Shown here piece by piece: positions 1 to 8,421 of a stretch of 64,000 bases of DNA. The DNA lies in the NCBI GenBank assembly GCA_002753565.1, contig PEAM01000002.1:1-64000 (forward strand), given 5' to 3'. The position numbers and the translations under genes were made by a program. This stretch comes from Magnetococcales bacterium (GTDB lineage Bacteria; Pseudomonadota; Magnetococcia; Magnetococcales; JADFYX01). How positions within the stretch are numbered: position 1 is the first letter of the stretch; each line of letters opens with the position of its first letter. The notes beneath the pieces were generated by a model that worked only from the letters and a program-made list of their open reading frames with translations, was not told the DNA's origin and did no database searches.

Positions 1-159
1 GATTGTCTAAAAGATCAAAAGCTTCCCTTCCCTTCGGCCTAAGCCTTCAATGAAGTTCCGCTGCTACAGTCTTGCTGCAGTCCCGTGTACCGGGACGACA
101 GAAACTACTCGTTTAGCCCTACCCTTGCAAGTAAAAAATTCAAAAAAGTGAAAAAAACT
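1..159. other. Non-coding stretch with a perfect hairpin, unidentified
   Basis: No convincing gene is seen before the ccdA stop codon. The stretch holds a perfect 6-bp stem with a 5-base loop at 80-96 (GTCCCG/CGGGAC) and further short self-complementary pieces around 60-80 and 27-45, so it could be the edge of a structured RNA or of a mobile element cut by the window. I compared it by eye with tmRNA, RNase P RNA and 6S RNA; only short, unconvincing resemblances appeared. Confidence 0.3.
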
Positions 160-888
160 TTATCCGAGGGTTGCCAGAGCGGGAAACCATTCGATCAAAA
201 GTATAGCTAACCTGTTGAAATCACCAGTAAAAATCATAATTCCGACTATAACGAGCAGCACGCCAGAAAAGATCTCTATTTTATGCAGATGAACACGAAT
301 CCTGGTAAAAAATCCTAAAAAGGAGTTGATCGCCATGCCAGCCAGGATAAAGGGAATGCCCAAACCCAGGGAGTAGACCATGAGCAACATCACCCCCTGC
401 CAAATGCTATCCTGACCCCCTGCCAATGCCAGTATGGTCGCCAGAATGGGTCCGACACAGGGGGTCCAACCAAAAGCAAACGCCAATCCGATCAGATAGG
501 CCCCCCATAACCCGGGGGGTTTTTCTTGAAGATTGAAGCGAGCCTCCATATTCAGGTAGCTGATTTTAAACAGGCCAATATAGTGCAACCCAAAGAGGAC
601 AATCAGCCCCCCACCCACTTTGGAGAGAATCTCCATCTTCGACAGCAGAAGTTGACCGATGAGGCTGGCCGATGCCCCCAGGGCGATAAAGACCGTGGAG
701 AACCCCAATACAAAGAAGAGGCTGTGCAGTGAGGCCGCCATCCCCAACTCTGCCCCCTTCTCGGTACGCAATCGATCGACGGATACCCCGGTCATAAAGC
801 TGATATAGGCCGGAACCAGGGGGAGAACACAGGGAGAGATAAAGGAGAGCAGCCCGGCAAGCAGAGCGGCGGCAAATGAGACTTCCAT
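160..888 (-). CDS. ccdA: CcdA-family cytochrome c biogenesis / thiol-electron transporter
   Basis: This 242-residue inner-membrane protein belongs to the CcdA/DsbD-beta family, which moves electrons from cytoplasmic thioredoxin across the membrane to periplasmic thioredoxin-like proteins used in haem attachment and disulfide reduction. The two family cysteines are visible: C20 in SPCVLP of the first membrane segment and C144 in WTPCVGP, in the matching half of the internal repeat. About six hydrophobic segments span the protein, and the length is normal for short CcdA. It is the last gene of a group with cutA and a TlpA-like thioredoxin, its likely redox partner. The start ATG has a weak AAGGAA element further upstream than usual. 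Confidence 0.92.
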   Translation of the reverse strand: MEVSFAAALLAGLLSFISPCVLPLVPAYISFMTGVSVDRLRTEKGAELGMAASLHSLFFVLGFSTVFIALGASASLIGQLLLSKMEILSKVGGGLIVLFGLHYIGLFKISYLNMEARFNLQEKPPGLWGAYLIGLAFAFGWTPCVGPILATILALAGGQDSIWQGVMLLMVYSLGLGIPFILAGMAINSFLGFFTRIRVHLHKIEIFSGVLLVIVGIMIFTGDFNRLAILLIEWFPALATLG

Positions 889-915
889 GGTAGGGATTGT
901 TTCCTTATTAAAAAA

Positions 916-1266
916 TTACTCTTTTTGATGGGTCGATGGTTCTTTGGTCGATTCTTCCAGCCAGCGAAGATACCCAGGCTCCCCTTGGACCACCTCGGTA
1001 GCCAAAATTTCTGGCAGGTCATAGGGGTGAAGGGTTTGAAGGCTCTTTTCCAGCTCTGGATAGAGTGCGGTACGGGTTTTAATCAAGAGTGTCCACTCCG
1101 CCTCATTGTGTACCTCTCCCTCCCATCGGTAGAAGGAGAGCCCCTGGCCTAAAATATGAACACAAGCGGCCAGCTGAGCCTCAACCAGCTCTTTGGCTAT
1201 CTTGGTGGCCTGCGCTTGATCACCCACGGTGGTCCAGACCAGCAAGCTTTTTTGTGCTGCTGTCAT
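916..1266 (-). CDS. cutA: CutA-family divalent-cation tolerance protein
   Basis: The 116-residue product matches CutA, a small trimeric cytoplasmic protein linked to copper and divalent-cation tolerance, although its exact role remains unclear in most species. Typical features are the early beta strand (LLVWTTVGDQAQA), the conserved ACVHI segment near residue 35, W-x-G-E-V in the middle, and the HPYDLPEI segment in the last third. Its ATG overlaps the stop codon of the upstream TlpA-like gene (ATGA), so the two are translationally coupled. Placement between a TlpA-like protein and CcdA may only reflect shared transcription. Confidence 0.93.
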   Translation of the reverse strand: MTAAQKSLLVWTTVGDQAQATKIAKELVEAQLAACVHILGQGLSFYRWEGEVHNEAEWTLLIKTRTALYPELEKSLQTLHPYDLPEILATEVVQGEPGYLRWLEESTKEPSTHQKE

Positions 1267-1781
1267 GGGGCTGAGGGGCTCTGGATGAGGGGTTTCATGT
1301 ACTCTCTGAGATGGTGGATGGTGATGGCACCCACATGGGAGTTGACGATTGTCCCCTGCCGATCGAGAATTTTGGTAACCGGCAGCCCAAACACCCCCCC
1401 CATGGCCCGAGCCACTTTTTGGATCTCGGAAGATTGTCCAAAGACGATGGGATAGTTGATCTCTCTATCTTTTATGAATTGGCTCAGCCGCGCTTGATCG
1501 GGGCGTTCCATAAAGTCGATGCCGATCACCTGCACTCCTTGGGATTGAAACTCTTTTTGAAATTGAATCAACTCCGGAATTTCGGTGCGGCAAGGTGGAC
1601 ACCAGGTAGCCCAGAAATTGACCAGCAACACCTGGCCCTTATAGTCGGAGAGGCGAATTTTGTCTCCTGAGACCGTATTGAGGAGGGTATCCAGGTAGGT
1701 ATTATCAGCTGCTCTTCCCAGGGTGGCCTGGGTGATGGAAAAGAACAGCCCCATTAAAAAAACGGTCAGCATGCGTTTCAT
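1263..1781 (-). CDS. TlpA/ResA-like thioredoxin-fold protein, exported
   Basis: The 172-residue protein has an N-terminal signal peptide (hydrophobic residues 4-20, probable cut near GRAAD) followed by a TlpA/ResA-type thioredoxin fold. The redox motif WCPPC is at residues 60-64, preceded by VLLVNFWAT, and a cis-proline segment (GLPVTKILD) follows. Such periplasmic proteins reduce disulfides, for example in apocytochrome c, and receive electrons from CcdA, encoded two genes downstream. The product could be named TlpA, ResA or DsbE/CcmG-like; the substrate cannot be read from sequence. The 107-bp space upstream probably holds the promoter of the tlpA-cutA-ccdA group. Confidence 0.88.
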   Translation of the reverse strand: MKRMLTVFLMGLFFSITQATLGRAADNTYLDTLLNTVSGDKIRLSDYKGQVLLVNFWATWCPPCRTEIPELIQFQKEFQSQGVQVIGIDFMERPDQARLSQFIKDREINYPIVFGQSSEIQKVARAMGGVFGLPVTKILDRQGTIVNSHVGAITIHHLREYMKPLIQSPSAP

Positions 1782-1888
1782 TCTATTATTAACTTTCCTC
1801 TATAAAACAGGCCATTAATCTTTTATCAGAACCCTTTGACCCCTTATTATACCAGAGTGTTGCCAACCTCTCTATTGAATACTTCCCT

Positions 1889-3010
1889 TTACCCTGGACC
1901 ACTCTCCCAGCCCAGAGCCATTATTTTTTTATGAAGGGTCGAACGGGGTAGCTGTTGGATCTCATCCTCGGTCAACCAGCCGTATTCCTGCGCCTTGTAG
2001 CCGGTCAAACACCCCCCCTGATAGGCCACCCGATAGGTATAGACCGTCAGATGAAAGTGGGTGAAGGTGTGGTTGATCACACCGGCGAACTCACTTTTTT
2101 CCCCGCTTATTCCCCACGCTTTCAACTGCTTGGACACCTGATCCAATGAAGGAGGTTTGGTGGTGGGATCCAGCTGTTGGCCGGGAGGTTCCCACAATCC
2201 AGCCAGCAACCCGGTTTCGGGTCGAAGACAGACCAGAAGCCTGCCCTCTTTATCCTGGATAAGAGTGGCAATCTGGAACTGGTGGGGTTTGGCTTTTTTG
2301 CGGCCTTTTTTTACCGGAAACTGCGCTTGTTCCCCCAGTTGACAGGCACGACACCCCGACTGCCAGGGGCAGCGGGGGCAGTCCGGTTTTGTTCTGGTAC
2401 AGAGGGTAGCCCCCAGGTCCATAATGGCCTGAGCATAATCACCGGGCCGCTGGCTCGGGGTTAACCGTCGAGCCATCTGCCAGAGAATCTTCTTGCCCGC
2501 TCCACTCTCTACCGGCTCTCGCAGAGCGATATAACGACTCAAGACCCGTTTGACGTTACCGTCCAATATGGCATGGGGTTGGTTACATCCGATAGCTAAA
2601 ATAGCCGCAGCCGTACTCGGGCCGATTCCGGGCAGGGCCTGCCACTGTTCCAACCTTTGCGGCAGCTGCCCACCCTGCTCATGTCTGATGAGCAGGGCGG
2701 CAGCGTGCAGGTTTCTGGCCCGCCGGTAGTAACCCAACCCCTGCCAGAGATGAAGCACGTCAGCCAGATCGGCCGAAGCCAGAGCAGAGACCGAGGGAAA
2801 CCGCTCCAGAAACCGGCCATAGTAGGGAATGACTGTCTTGACACCGGTCTGTTGCAGCATGATTTCGGAGACCCAGATTCGGTAGAGATCCCCCTCCCCC
2901 CGCCAGGGAAGAGAGCGACCCTGGCGATCGTAATAGGCCAGCAGGGCCTCTGCCAACTGTTGGGCTGTTTGGGGGTCGGGCCATTGGCTCTGGCATGAGT
3001 TGGGAATCAA
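1889..3010 (-). CDS. mutY: A/G-specific adenine DNA glycosylase MutY
   Basis: MutY removes adenine mispaired with 8-oxoguanine. The 373-residue product has the helix-hairpin-helix glycosylase domain (SEIMLQQTGV near residue 45, LPGIGPSTAAAIL, then the catalytic-aspartate segment ILDGNVKRV), the four-cysteine iron-sulfur loop spaced C-x6-C-x2-C-x5-C (CTRTKPDCPRCPWQSGC), and a C-terminal NUDIX-like domain (about 245-370) that recognises 8-oxoG. The start used is TTG, because no ATG lies before the catalytic domain and an AGGAA element sits six bases upstream of it. It is the last gene of the operon that begins with rsmE and lies 11 bp after the PAS-protein gene. Confidence 0.94.
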   Translation of the reverse strand: MIPNSCQSQWPDPQTAQQLAEALLAYYDRQGRSLPWRGEGDLYRIWVSEIMLQQTGVKTVIPYYGRFLERFPSVSALASADLADVLHLWQGLGYYRRARNLHAAALLIRHEQGGQLPQRLEQWQALPGIGPSTAAAILAIGCNQPHAILDGNVKRVLSRYIALREPVESGAGKKILWQMARRLTPSQRPGDYAQAIMDLGATLCTRTKPDCPRCPWQSGCRACQLGEQAQFPVKKGRKKAKPHQFQIATLIQDKEGRLLVCLRPETGLLAGLWEPPGQQLDPTTKPPSLDQVSKQLKAWGISGEKSEFAGVINHTFTHFHLTVYTYRVAYQGGCLTGYKAQEYGWLTEDEIQQLPRSTLHKKIMALGWESGPG

Positions 3011-3021
3011 GGGGGTTCCTG

Positions 3022-3783
3022 TCAGGCCTCGCTGTTTTTGGGTGTGCGCACTTCATCCATCAGAAGAATATAGTAGGAGACCGGCCTGTTCTCTCCCTCT
3101 CGGATGGCGGTCAGTCGATCGCGACAGAGGAGAGTGGTGCCCTCTTTTTTCCAGCATACTCTATCCAAAACCCCTTTGACCAACGTGCCCTCCTCCACCT
3201 GTTTGAAGAGCTTTTCACTGGCCTGCAGATCATCGGGAACCGCCAGCTCCCACCAACGCAGCCCAGCCAACTCGGCGGCGTTATAGCCCAAAATATCCTG
3301 ATAGGTCAGGTTGACCTGATCGAAACAGCCGTTGGGGTGCAGGGTGGCGATCCCGACCGCCGAATTGTTAAAAATAGCCCGAAACCGCTGCTCATTGCTG
3401 TAGAGCGTCGCATGTTGAACTTCGAGCCTCTCTTTGGAGACAGCCAACCGACCCGCCATCTCGCTCAACTCTTCCACACCAGCCACAAAGGGTAACCACT
3501 CTTTTAAACCGATGGTAACCAAAATAAAACCGCCAATATAGCCCACCACATTCTTTAAAAAGGATTGGACCGTGGTATGGCCGATCAGCCCATAATCCCC
3601 CAAGGATTCAAAGTTGTCGGTAATATCCATCAGGCTGCCAAAGAGGATCAGGCCAAATCCGAGAAGAATCCGGCTCCAGCCGTTATGGGGCAGATGGCTC
3701 TTTTCCCGTCCGGCCTTCAGCAGGGTAAGAAAAAGAAAGAGGACAACCAGCGCCCGGATGGATTCAAGCAAGAGTTCATTCAT
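3022..3783 (-). CDS. Membrane protein with a PAS sensor domain
   Basis: The 253-residue protein has N-terminal hydrophobic segments (about 7-22, 38-55 and 75-95) followed by a short helical linker and one PAS domain (about 128-245; ERFRAIFNNSAVGIATLHPN, then YQDILGYNAAELAG). No kinase, GGDEF or chemoreceptor output domain follows, so it is a sensory module without an attached output. It would sense a signal at the membrane and act through a partner. It lies between tonB (23 bp) and mutY (11 bp) in one transcript. The ligand and partner are unknown. Confidence 0.75.
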   Translation of the reverse strand: MNELLLESIRALVVLFLFLTLLKAGREKSHLPHNGWSRILLGFGLILFGSLMDITDNFESLGDYGLIGHTTVQSFLKNVVGYIGGFILVTIGLKEWLPFVAGVEELSEMAGRLAVSKERLEVQHATLYSNEQRFRAIFNNSAVGIATLHPNGCFDQVNLTYQDILGYNAAELAGLRWWELAVPDDLQASEKLFKQVEEGTLVKGVLDRVCWKKEGTTLLCRDRLTAIREGENRPVSYYILLMDEVRTPKNSEA

Positions 3784-3806
3784 TCAACCATTTCCCCTAC
3801 CTTCTT

Positions 3807-4751
3807 TTAATTGTTCATCGTGTAGTTGAATGTCACAAAGACATTCAACTGATCCATGGTCCAATCGCCGGGCAGAGGTGGAAAAGGGGCGGTCTGACGG
3901 ATGGCTTGGATAGCCGCTTGATCCAAAATCAACTTTCCTGAAGAGCGATGCAAGGTAATGTTAACCAATTTACCCTGACGATCAATAGAAAAAGAGAGTA
4001 ATAAATCGCCCTTTATCCCCCTTTGCCGTGCCTTTTCCGGATAGGACCAGTTCCCTTTTATACCCCGTTTAAGCACACCAAAATAGGAGGCATATTTAAT
4101 TTTTTTGGTATTAAGATCGACGGTTATCTCTCGCCTTTTGGCTCTTCTTTTAACTCGGCGTTGCTGATCCCAACGGGCCATGCTGTTTAAAGAGGGGTCG
4201 AGGTTGAGGGTAGAGAGAACAGGGGGCGAGGCCTCCTGTGGGGGTTGGACTGGGGGTATTACCTCTTTTTTGGATGGCTGGGGGGTGGTTGGGGTGATCG
4301 GTTTTTTGATCTCCTTTTTTTGAGCCCGTTTCATGGGTTTGACTGGGGGTTCGACGGGTTTGGCGGGTGGCTGACTCTGTTTGGCTGGAGGTTGTGGCTG
4401 TTTGGTTGCCGCTCTTTTTGGCTGCGGTTTTTTAATGGGTGGGGGTGTTTTTTGGGCCGGCAGCGGCTGAATGGGTAGATTGGGGGTAATCCGCTCTTTT
4501 TCGGTGGCGGCCGGTTTTAGGGGGGTTTGTTGATTGACTTCGGCCAAAATTTCCGCCTCTTCAGGGGGAGGTGGCTCTTTTTTCTGCGGCTTTTTATTTA
4601 AAAACTCGATAATCATCGGCTTGGACCGTTTGACCATCGGCTTGGAGAGCAGATGGTCAACATCCAATAAAAAGAGAAAAAAGCCGTGGAGGAGCAGAGC
4701 AACTAACAGGGCGATGAAAAATCGAGAGGGGGCGGGTGTCGAGATTACCAT
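3807..4751 (-). CDS. tonB: TonB-family energy transducer
   Basis: TonB couples the inner-membrane proton gradient, through ExbBD, to substrate uptake by outer-membrane receptors. The 314-residue product shows the classic order: a short cytoplasmic start, one membrane anchor (about 10-30), a long proline- and lysine-rich periplasmic spacer (about 60-180, with PPAK, QPPAKP and PPVKP runs), and a C-terminal TonB domain (about 220-314; SYPEKARQRGIKGDLLL and TAPFPPLPG). ExbB and ExbD are not in this window. Its start overlaps the end of the Gx transporter gene by 7 bp, tying it to the apbE operon. Confidence 0.9.
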   Translation of the reverse strand: MVISTPAPSRFFIALLVALLLHGFFLFLLDVDHLLSKPMVKRSKPMIIEFLNKKPQKKEPPPPEEAEILAEVNQQTPLKPAATEKERITPNLPIQPLPAQKTPPPIKKPQPKRAATKQPQPPAKQSQPPAKPVEPPVKPMKRAQKKEIKKPITPTTPQPSKKEVIPPVQPPQEASPPVLSTLNLDPSLNSMARWDQQRRVKRRAKRREITVDLNTKKIKYASYFGVLKRGIKGNWSYPEKARQRGIKGDLLLSFSIDRQGKLVNITLHRSSGKLILDQAAIQAIRQTAPFPPLPGDWTMDQLNVFVTFNYTMNN

Positions 4752-5266
4752 TGGAGGTTCATGCTCTGATGGGCAGCAAGGCGGGTTAATATCAGATAGG
4801 CCAGCAGCCCATTGAGCAGACCGGTAAACCAGGAGCCGATTAAAAACCAGGGCAGAGCCAGAAAAATACCGTCATGACCGATAATCAACCACCAGGCCAC
4901 CACCACCTGACAGACCATGTGGGTTAATGAGGCCAGAATAGAGACCCCAACCGGCCCAACCCGAAAGGGGAGAAGAGGAACAAGCCCCATAACCAACACC
5001 GCACCGATGGCACCGGAGAGACTTAAAAAAAAGGTAGGGGACAAAAAGGTACCCAACAGTAGCGATCCCGCCATCACCCGCATCAGAGAGACCAGAGCCG
5101 CCGCCGACCAGCCCAGATGAAAAAAAGCCACCAGGGTGAACATATTGGCCAGGCCTATTTTAAACCACGGACCGGGGGCGGGAATGGCCGCCTCAAGAAT
5201 GTGGGCTGCCACCGCTGCTGCTGCCAAATAGGCGATGAGCAGGTCGGGGCGAGGGGCTCTATTCAT
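4745..5266 (-). CDS. Gx-transporter family membrane protein (heptaprenyl diphosphate synthase component I-like)
   Basis: This small, very hydrophobic protein (173 residues, about five membrane segments) resembles the family annotated as Gx transporter or heptaprenyl diphosphate synthase component I; these look like ECF/energy-coupled small-molecule carriers. The family segment after the first helix, GPWFKIGLANMFTLVAF, is clear. An upstream in-frame extension is possible, but the chosen ATG overlaps the stop of the preceding gene as ATGA, which recurs at other junctions in this operon. In other bacteria this family is often beside NusG II and ApbE genes, as here, suggesting a role in membrane flavin or redox chemistry. 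The substrate is unknown. Confidence 0.78.
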   Translation of the reverse strand: MNRAPRPDLLIAYLAAAAVAAHILEAAIPAPGPWFKIGLANMFTLVAFFHLGWSAAALVSLMRVMAGSLLLGTFLSPTFFLSLSGAIGAVLVMGLVPLLPFRVGPVGVSILASLTHMVCQVVVAWWLIIGHDGIFLALPWFLIGSWFTGLLNGLLAYLILTRLAAHQSMNLQW

Positions 5267-5676
5267 CGAGCAATACCATCCAACCCATGGCTGTTGAGCT
5301 TGGAGCTGGTCGGGTTGGCCTCCTCCCCCTGAATCTGGATCAGAATACCACACGGAACACAGACGGCGATCTCCCCTGCCTTTTCAATCCAGCCGGTTCG
5401 GGTACCGATCATCCGGGGAGAATCATACTCCAGCAGTCGGGCACGGCCCCCTTTCACCTCCACCGTTACCGAACCCAACCGGCCCGCCACCAAAAGAGAG
5501 CTATCCTCAGCCAGAGCCAAACGGTTCAGGGGTTGGTTATCCCGATGAATGGTGACCAACGTCCCCCGCTGCCCGGCACCAAACCCCGCGTATCCGATTA
5601 ATAACAGGGCAGAGAGCGCCATCAACCAACGGTCTCCCGGTTGGGTAGCCTTTCGCAGCAGGCGAAAAAAATTCAT
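5263..5676 (-). CDS. NusG domain II-containing small membrane-anchored protein
   Basis: The product (137 residues from this start) has one N-terminal membrane helix (about 15-35) and a single beta-rich domain of the NusG II family, which despite its name is unrelated to the transcription role of NusG. A pair of close cysteines (CVPC) lies in the C-terminal half at the place where homologues carry conserved cysteines. An alternative ATG five codons upstream (5691) also has a Shine-Dalgarno-like element; the chosen start gives the ATGA overlap with apbE. The function is unknown; the neighbours suggest membrane redox work. Confidence 0.75.
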   Translation of the reverse strand: MNFFRLLRKATQPGDRWLMALSALLLIGYAGFGAGQRGTLVTIHRDNQPLNRLALAEDSSLLVAGRLGSVTVEVKGGRARLLEYDSPRMIGTRTGWIEKAGEIAVCVPCGILIQIQGEEANPTSSKLNSHGLDGIAR

Positions 5677-6746
5677 GGTTTTCCCAACCATTTTCCTAAA
5701 AAATTAACACTTTTCCAGTGGCTTCCATCTTGGCGTACAAACAAAACCTCCACCCCTGTTAGTTTGGGTAACAGCTTGCGGCTCTGTTTCTCTCCCAGTA
5801 CAAAAAAAGCGGTACTCCACCCATCGGCCTCTGTGGCACTGTTGGCCTGGACCGAAACCGACAGCAGACCGGTCTGGGCGGGATAGCCGCTTTTTGGGTC
5901 GAGAATATGGTGATAGCGTTTGTTGTCGTGGATAAAAAACCGTTCATAATCTCCCGACGTAACCATGGCGACATCGGTATCTGGCCGATTGGGCCACTGA
6001 CTCTCGGCAACAAGGCGAGCTTTTTCCCGAGGGTGCTGGATGCCCACCCGCCAGGGGGCCTCTCCCTTATGACCTATTCCACGCAGATCGCCTCCTGCAT
6101 TGACCAGGGCGTTGGTTATGCCGAACTCTTTAAGTTTGAAGATGGCCCGATCGATGGCATAACCCTTGGCAATGCCGCCCAAATCCAACCCGGTGGCGGG
6201 GTTGGTCAGGTAAATTCGGCTCTCCTCACCAGCGCTTCCCTCCTCTAGAACTATCCCCTCCCCGGGCTGAAAAGTAGCCAACCAGGTAGCCATTGCGGCC
6301 TTTGTTGGGGGGAGGGTTGGGGGTTTGTCCCCAGAAAAACCCCATCGTTCTATTAATTGACCCAGGCCGGGGTCGAAAGCCCCCTGGCTGAGGGTTTGAA
6401 TCTTCCACGCCTCTCTCAACAGCCCGACCAACTCCGGGCTAACGGAAAAAGGGCTGCCGACAGGAGCGGCGTTGATTTGGGCAACAGGGCTTTGGGGTTG
6501 GTGGCGGCTCATGAGGGCGTCAATCCGGGCCATTTCAGCAAAAGCAGCGGCTACCCCTTGGCGCTCCTGCTCCTCCTCTACCCCCCAGGTGGTGATGGAG
6601 ACCAGGGTGCCCATCAGAAGGCGGGTAGTGGTACGCTTTTTATTCTGCAACCCCTGCCCACCGGTAAAAAAAGCGGCATAGAGAAGCGCCCCCAAAAGAA
6701 TAGAGCCAACCAGATTCCGCCTCTTTTGCCTTGATGGCCCCCTCAT
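5673..6746 (-). CDS. apbE: FAD:protein FMN transferase ApbE
   Basis: ApbE attaches FMN covalently to threonine residues of exported flavoproteins such as Rnf and Nqr subunits or FMN-binding domain proteins. The product (about 357 residues) has an N-terminal membrane or signal segment (about 10-35) and the family motifs MGTLVSITTWG, DLGGIAKGYAID, LVNAGGDLRG, TSGDYERFF and HHILDPKSGYP, which bind FAD and Mg2+. A GTG start 15 bp upstream is possible; the ATG chosen overlaps the rsmE stop (ATGA). No acceptor flavoprotein gene is in the window, so its target must be elsewhere. Confidence 0.93.
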   Translation of the reverse strand: MRGPSRQKRRNLVGSILLGALLYAAFFTGGQGLQNKKRTTTRLLMGTLVSITTWGVEEEQERQGVAAAFAEMARIDALMSRHQPQSPVAQINAAPVGSPFSVSPELVGLLREAWKIQTLSQGAFDPGLGQLIERWGFSGDKPPTLPPTKAAMATWLATFQPGEGIVLEEGSAGEESRIYLTNPATGLDLGGIAKGYAIDRAIFKLKEFGITNALVNAGGDLRGIGHKGEAPWRVGIQHPREKARLVAESQWPNRPDTDVAMVTSGDYERFFIHDNKRYHHILDPKSGYPAQTGLLSVSVQANSATEADGWSTAFFVLGEKQSRKLLPKLTGVEVLFVRQDGSHWKSVNFLGKWLGKP

Positions 6747-7486
6747 CCCATATCCCCCCACAACACCTGACAGCCACTCAATACCGCCAACCCTGCGGTT
6801 TCGGTTCTTAATATTCTCGGGCCCAGACTCACCACCTTAAAACCCAATGTCTCTCTGGCCAGCTCCACCTCTTCCCGGCCTAGCCCCCCTTCCGGCCCCA
6901 CCAGCAGGGTGACAGTCCGGCCCGGATGGGGTAGATCCCGGAGGGTAATCCCCGCTTGCTTCTCTTCTTCCCAAAAAAGATAGCGCGGCCCATCGGCCAG
7001 ATGGGGTGCCAGCTCTTTCCAGCCCATTGGCGGATGGATGACCGGCAGTCGTACCCGTCCACACTGCTCGGCGGCCTCTTGAATAATGGTGTTCCACCGC
7101 TTTAGCTTGCTCTCATTTCGGTCGGCCTTAACACGGCGCACACTGCGTTGGCTCACCAGAGGAATGAGGGTAGAGGCCCCCAACTCCACCGCTTTTTGAA
7201 TGACCAATTCGGTAGCACTCCCTTTAGCCAGCCCCTGAATGAGGGTGATCTGCAGGGGGGACTCTTTTTTAAGGGGGAGAAATCGGATCGGTCGAACCTC
7301 TGCCGGTGTGTCACAGCGAATCAGCTCCCCCTGCCACTCCCCCTCCTCCCCTGACGGGCCAAAAAGGGTGAGAGGGGCACCCACCGTCAAACGCAACGTG
7401 CGGAGCAGATAGCGGCGCTGCCCCTCATCCAACTTCAGAGGAGAGCCTGCTTCAATGGTGTGTGGAACATAGAGTCGGGGAATCAT
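6743..7486 (-). CDS. rsmE: 16S rRNA (uracil-1498-N3)-methyltransferase RsmE
   Basis: RsmE methylates U1498 of 16S rRNA using SAM. The 247-residue length is normal. The N-terminal PUA-like domain carries MIPRLYVP and RYLLRTLRL; the C-terminal SPOUT knot domain carries KGSATELVIQKAVELG, QEAAEQCGR, LLVGPEGGLGREEVE and SLGPRILRTETA, which form the SAM pocket. It is the first gene of the overlapping minus-strand operon and is transcribed away from ubiC, with a MITE-like element between them. Confidence 0.95.
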   Translation of the reverse strand: MIPRLYVPHTIEAGSPLKLDEGQRRYLLRTLRLTVGAPLTLFGPSGEEGEWQGELIRCDTPAEVRPIRFLPLKKESPLQITLIQGLAKGSATELVIQKAVELGASTLIPLVSQRSVRRVKADRNESKLKRWNTIIQEAAEQCGRVRLPVIHPPMGWKELAPHLADGPRYLFWEEEKQAGITLRDLPHPGRTVTLLVGPEGGLGREEVELARETLGFKVVSLGPRILRTETAGLAVLSGCQVLWGDMG

Positions 7487-7535
7487 AAGTTTTTACAGTT
7501 TGAATAAAAAAAGGCAATCAATGGCTTCATAGCCT

Positions 7536-7705
7536 AAACCTGGAGACGGCTGTTGTCAGTACGCAACTGACGCAACCACTTGATTCACCAAGTATAATGA
7601 CAGAAACTCCTATCACCAAAAAGGGGACGGCGATTTCTACCCTGACACCAGGCAAACCAATCGCTTATACCATGTACCCACAACCATCAGCCGTTTCTGG
7701 GTTAA
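7536..7705. mobile_element. MITE-like element, copy 1 (diverged)
   Basis: This stretch of about 170 bp between rsmE and ubiC has imperfect terminal inverted repeats: 7537-7555 (AACCTGGAGACGGCTGTTG) and the reverse complement at 7681-7703. Read in this direction it aligns along most of its length with the reverse complement of the better-preserved copy at 15945-16111, sharing the blocks CTTGATTCACC, AAACCAAT and ACCAT in the same order. It encodes no protein. It fills most of the 338-bp gap between the two genes and must lie within or near one of their promoters. Confidence 0.7.
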
Positions 7706-7824
7706 AGAACACATTGTATCTGAAAGCATAAGGGGATATTTTTACCATTTGCAGATGGGTTGTCGCCAGTTACGTTTTTTTACCTCACCCTTTTTTGCCT
7801 CTTCTCCAGCTATGTCAACGGGTC

Positions 7825-8406
7825 ATGCCACACCTTTTTACACTCCAGCCTCTCTATCCCTGGCACAAACCCGATGAACGGCCCGAAGACCGGATAACGG
7901 CGCTCTCCCCTACCCTGCAATCGGCCCTCTCCTGTACCGGTTCTCTCACCCGACATCTGGAGGAGTCTCTTAAACAGACCATCACCGTCCAGGTGATCAA
8001 CCAGGATGAGCAGCCGGATTGGGAACAGGATGCCCCCCTCTGGAGCCAACACCACACCTTGCCTCAGGATAATAAGGTCATGCTCCGCAATGCCTGGCTG
8101 CGGGCTGGTGAGAAAAAAATTCTCTTTGCCCACTCTCAACTGGCCATCAACAGCCACCACGAGACAACCCGTCAGGCCATCGCCCAGGGAGAACTTCCTT
8201 TAGGCTCGCTGTTTTTACAGCGGGAAAAACCGGTAGAACGTCAGCAGTTGGAGCTAACCCAGGCCACCATTCCCGCCCTGGCCGACCAGTTAAACAGGGA
8301 TAGAGAGCAGCTATTTTGGTGTCGGCGCTCCCTATTTTTGGTGAGTGGTACCCTGTTTGCGCGTATTCTGGAAATCTTTCTTACCGATTTGGATAACACA
8401 CCTTAA
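7825..8406 (+). CDS. ubiC: Chorismate--pyruvate lyase UbiC
   Basis: UbiC splits chorismate into 4-hydroxybenzoate and pyruvate, the first committed step of ubiquinone synthesis. The product (193 residues from this ATG) is diverged but keeps the family landmarks: LRNAWLRAGEKKILFAHS, PLGSLF, and the C-terminal WCRRSLFLVSGTLFARILEIF block with the conserved arginine pair and glutamate. It is directly upstream of ubiA, the next pathway enzyme, which supports the call. The start is uncertain: a TTG ten codons upstream (7795) is also open, and neither start has a good ribosome-binding site. Confidence 0.85.
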   Translation: MPHLFTLQPLYPWHKPDERPEDRITALSPTLQSALSCTGSLTRHLEESLKQTITVQVINQDEQPDWEQDAPLWSQHHTLPQDNKVMLRNAWLRAGEKKILFAHSQLAINSHHETTRQAIAQGELPLGSLFLQREKPVERQQLELTQATIPALADQLNRDREQLFWCRRSLFLVSGTLFARILEIFLTDLDNTP

Positions 8407-8421
8407 ACCCACTGTTAACAC

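Noticed and set aside
1-159. Possible tmRNA, RNase P or 6S RNA end
   Set aside because: Short resemblances only (for example ACGAC..AAACTAC); the tag reading frame and conserved helices of these RNAs are not present.
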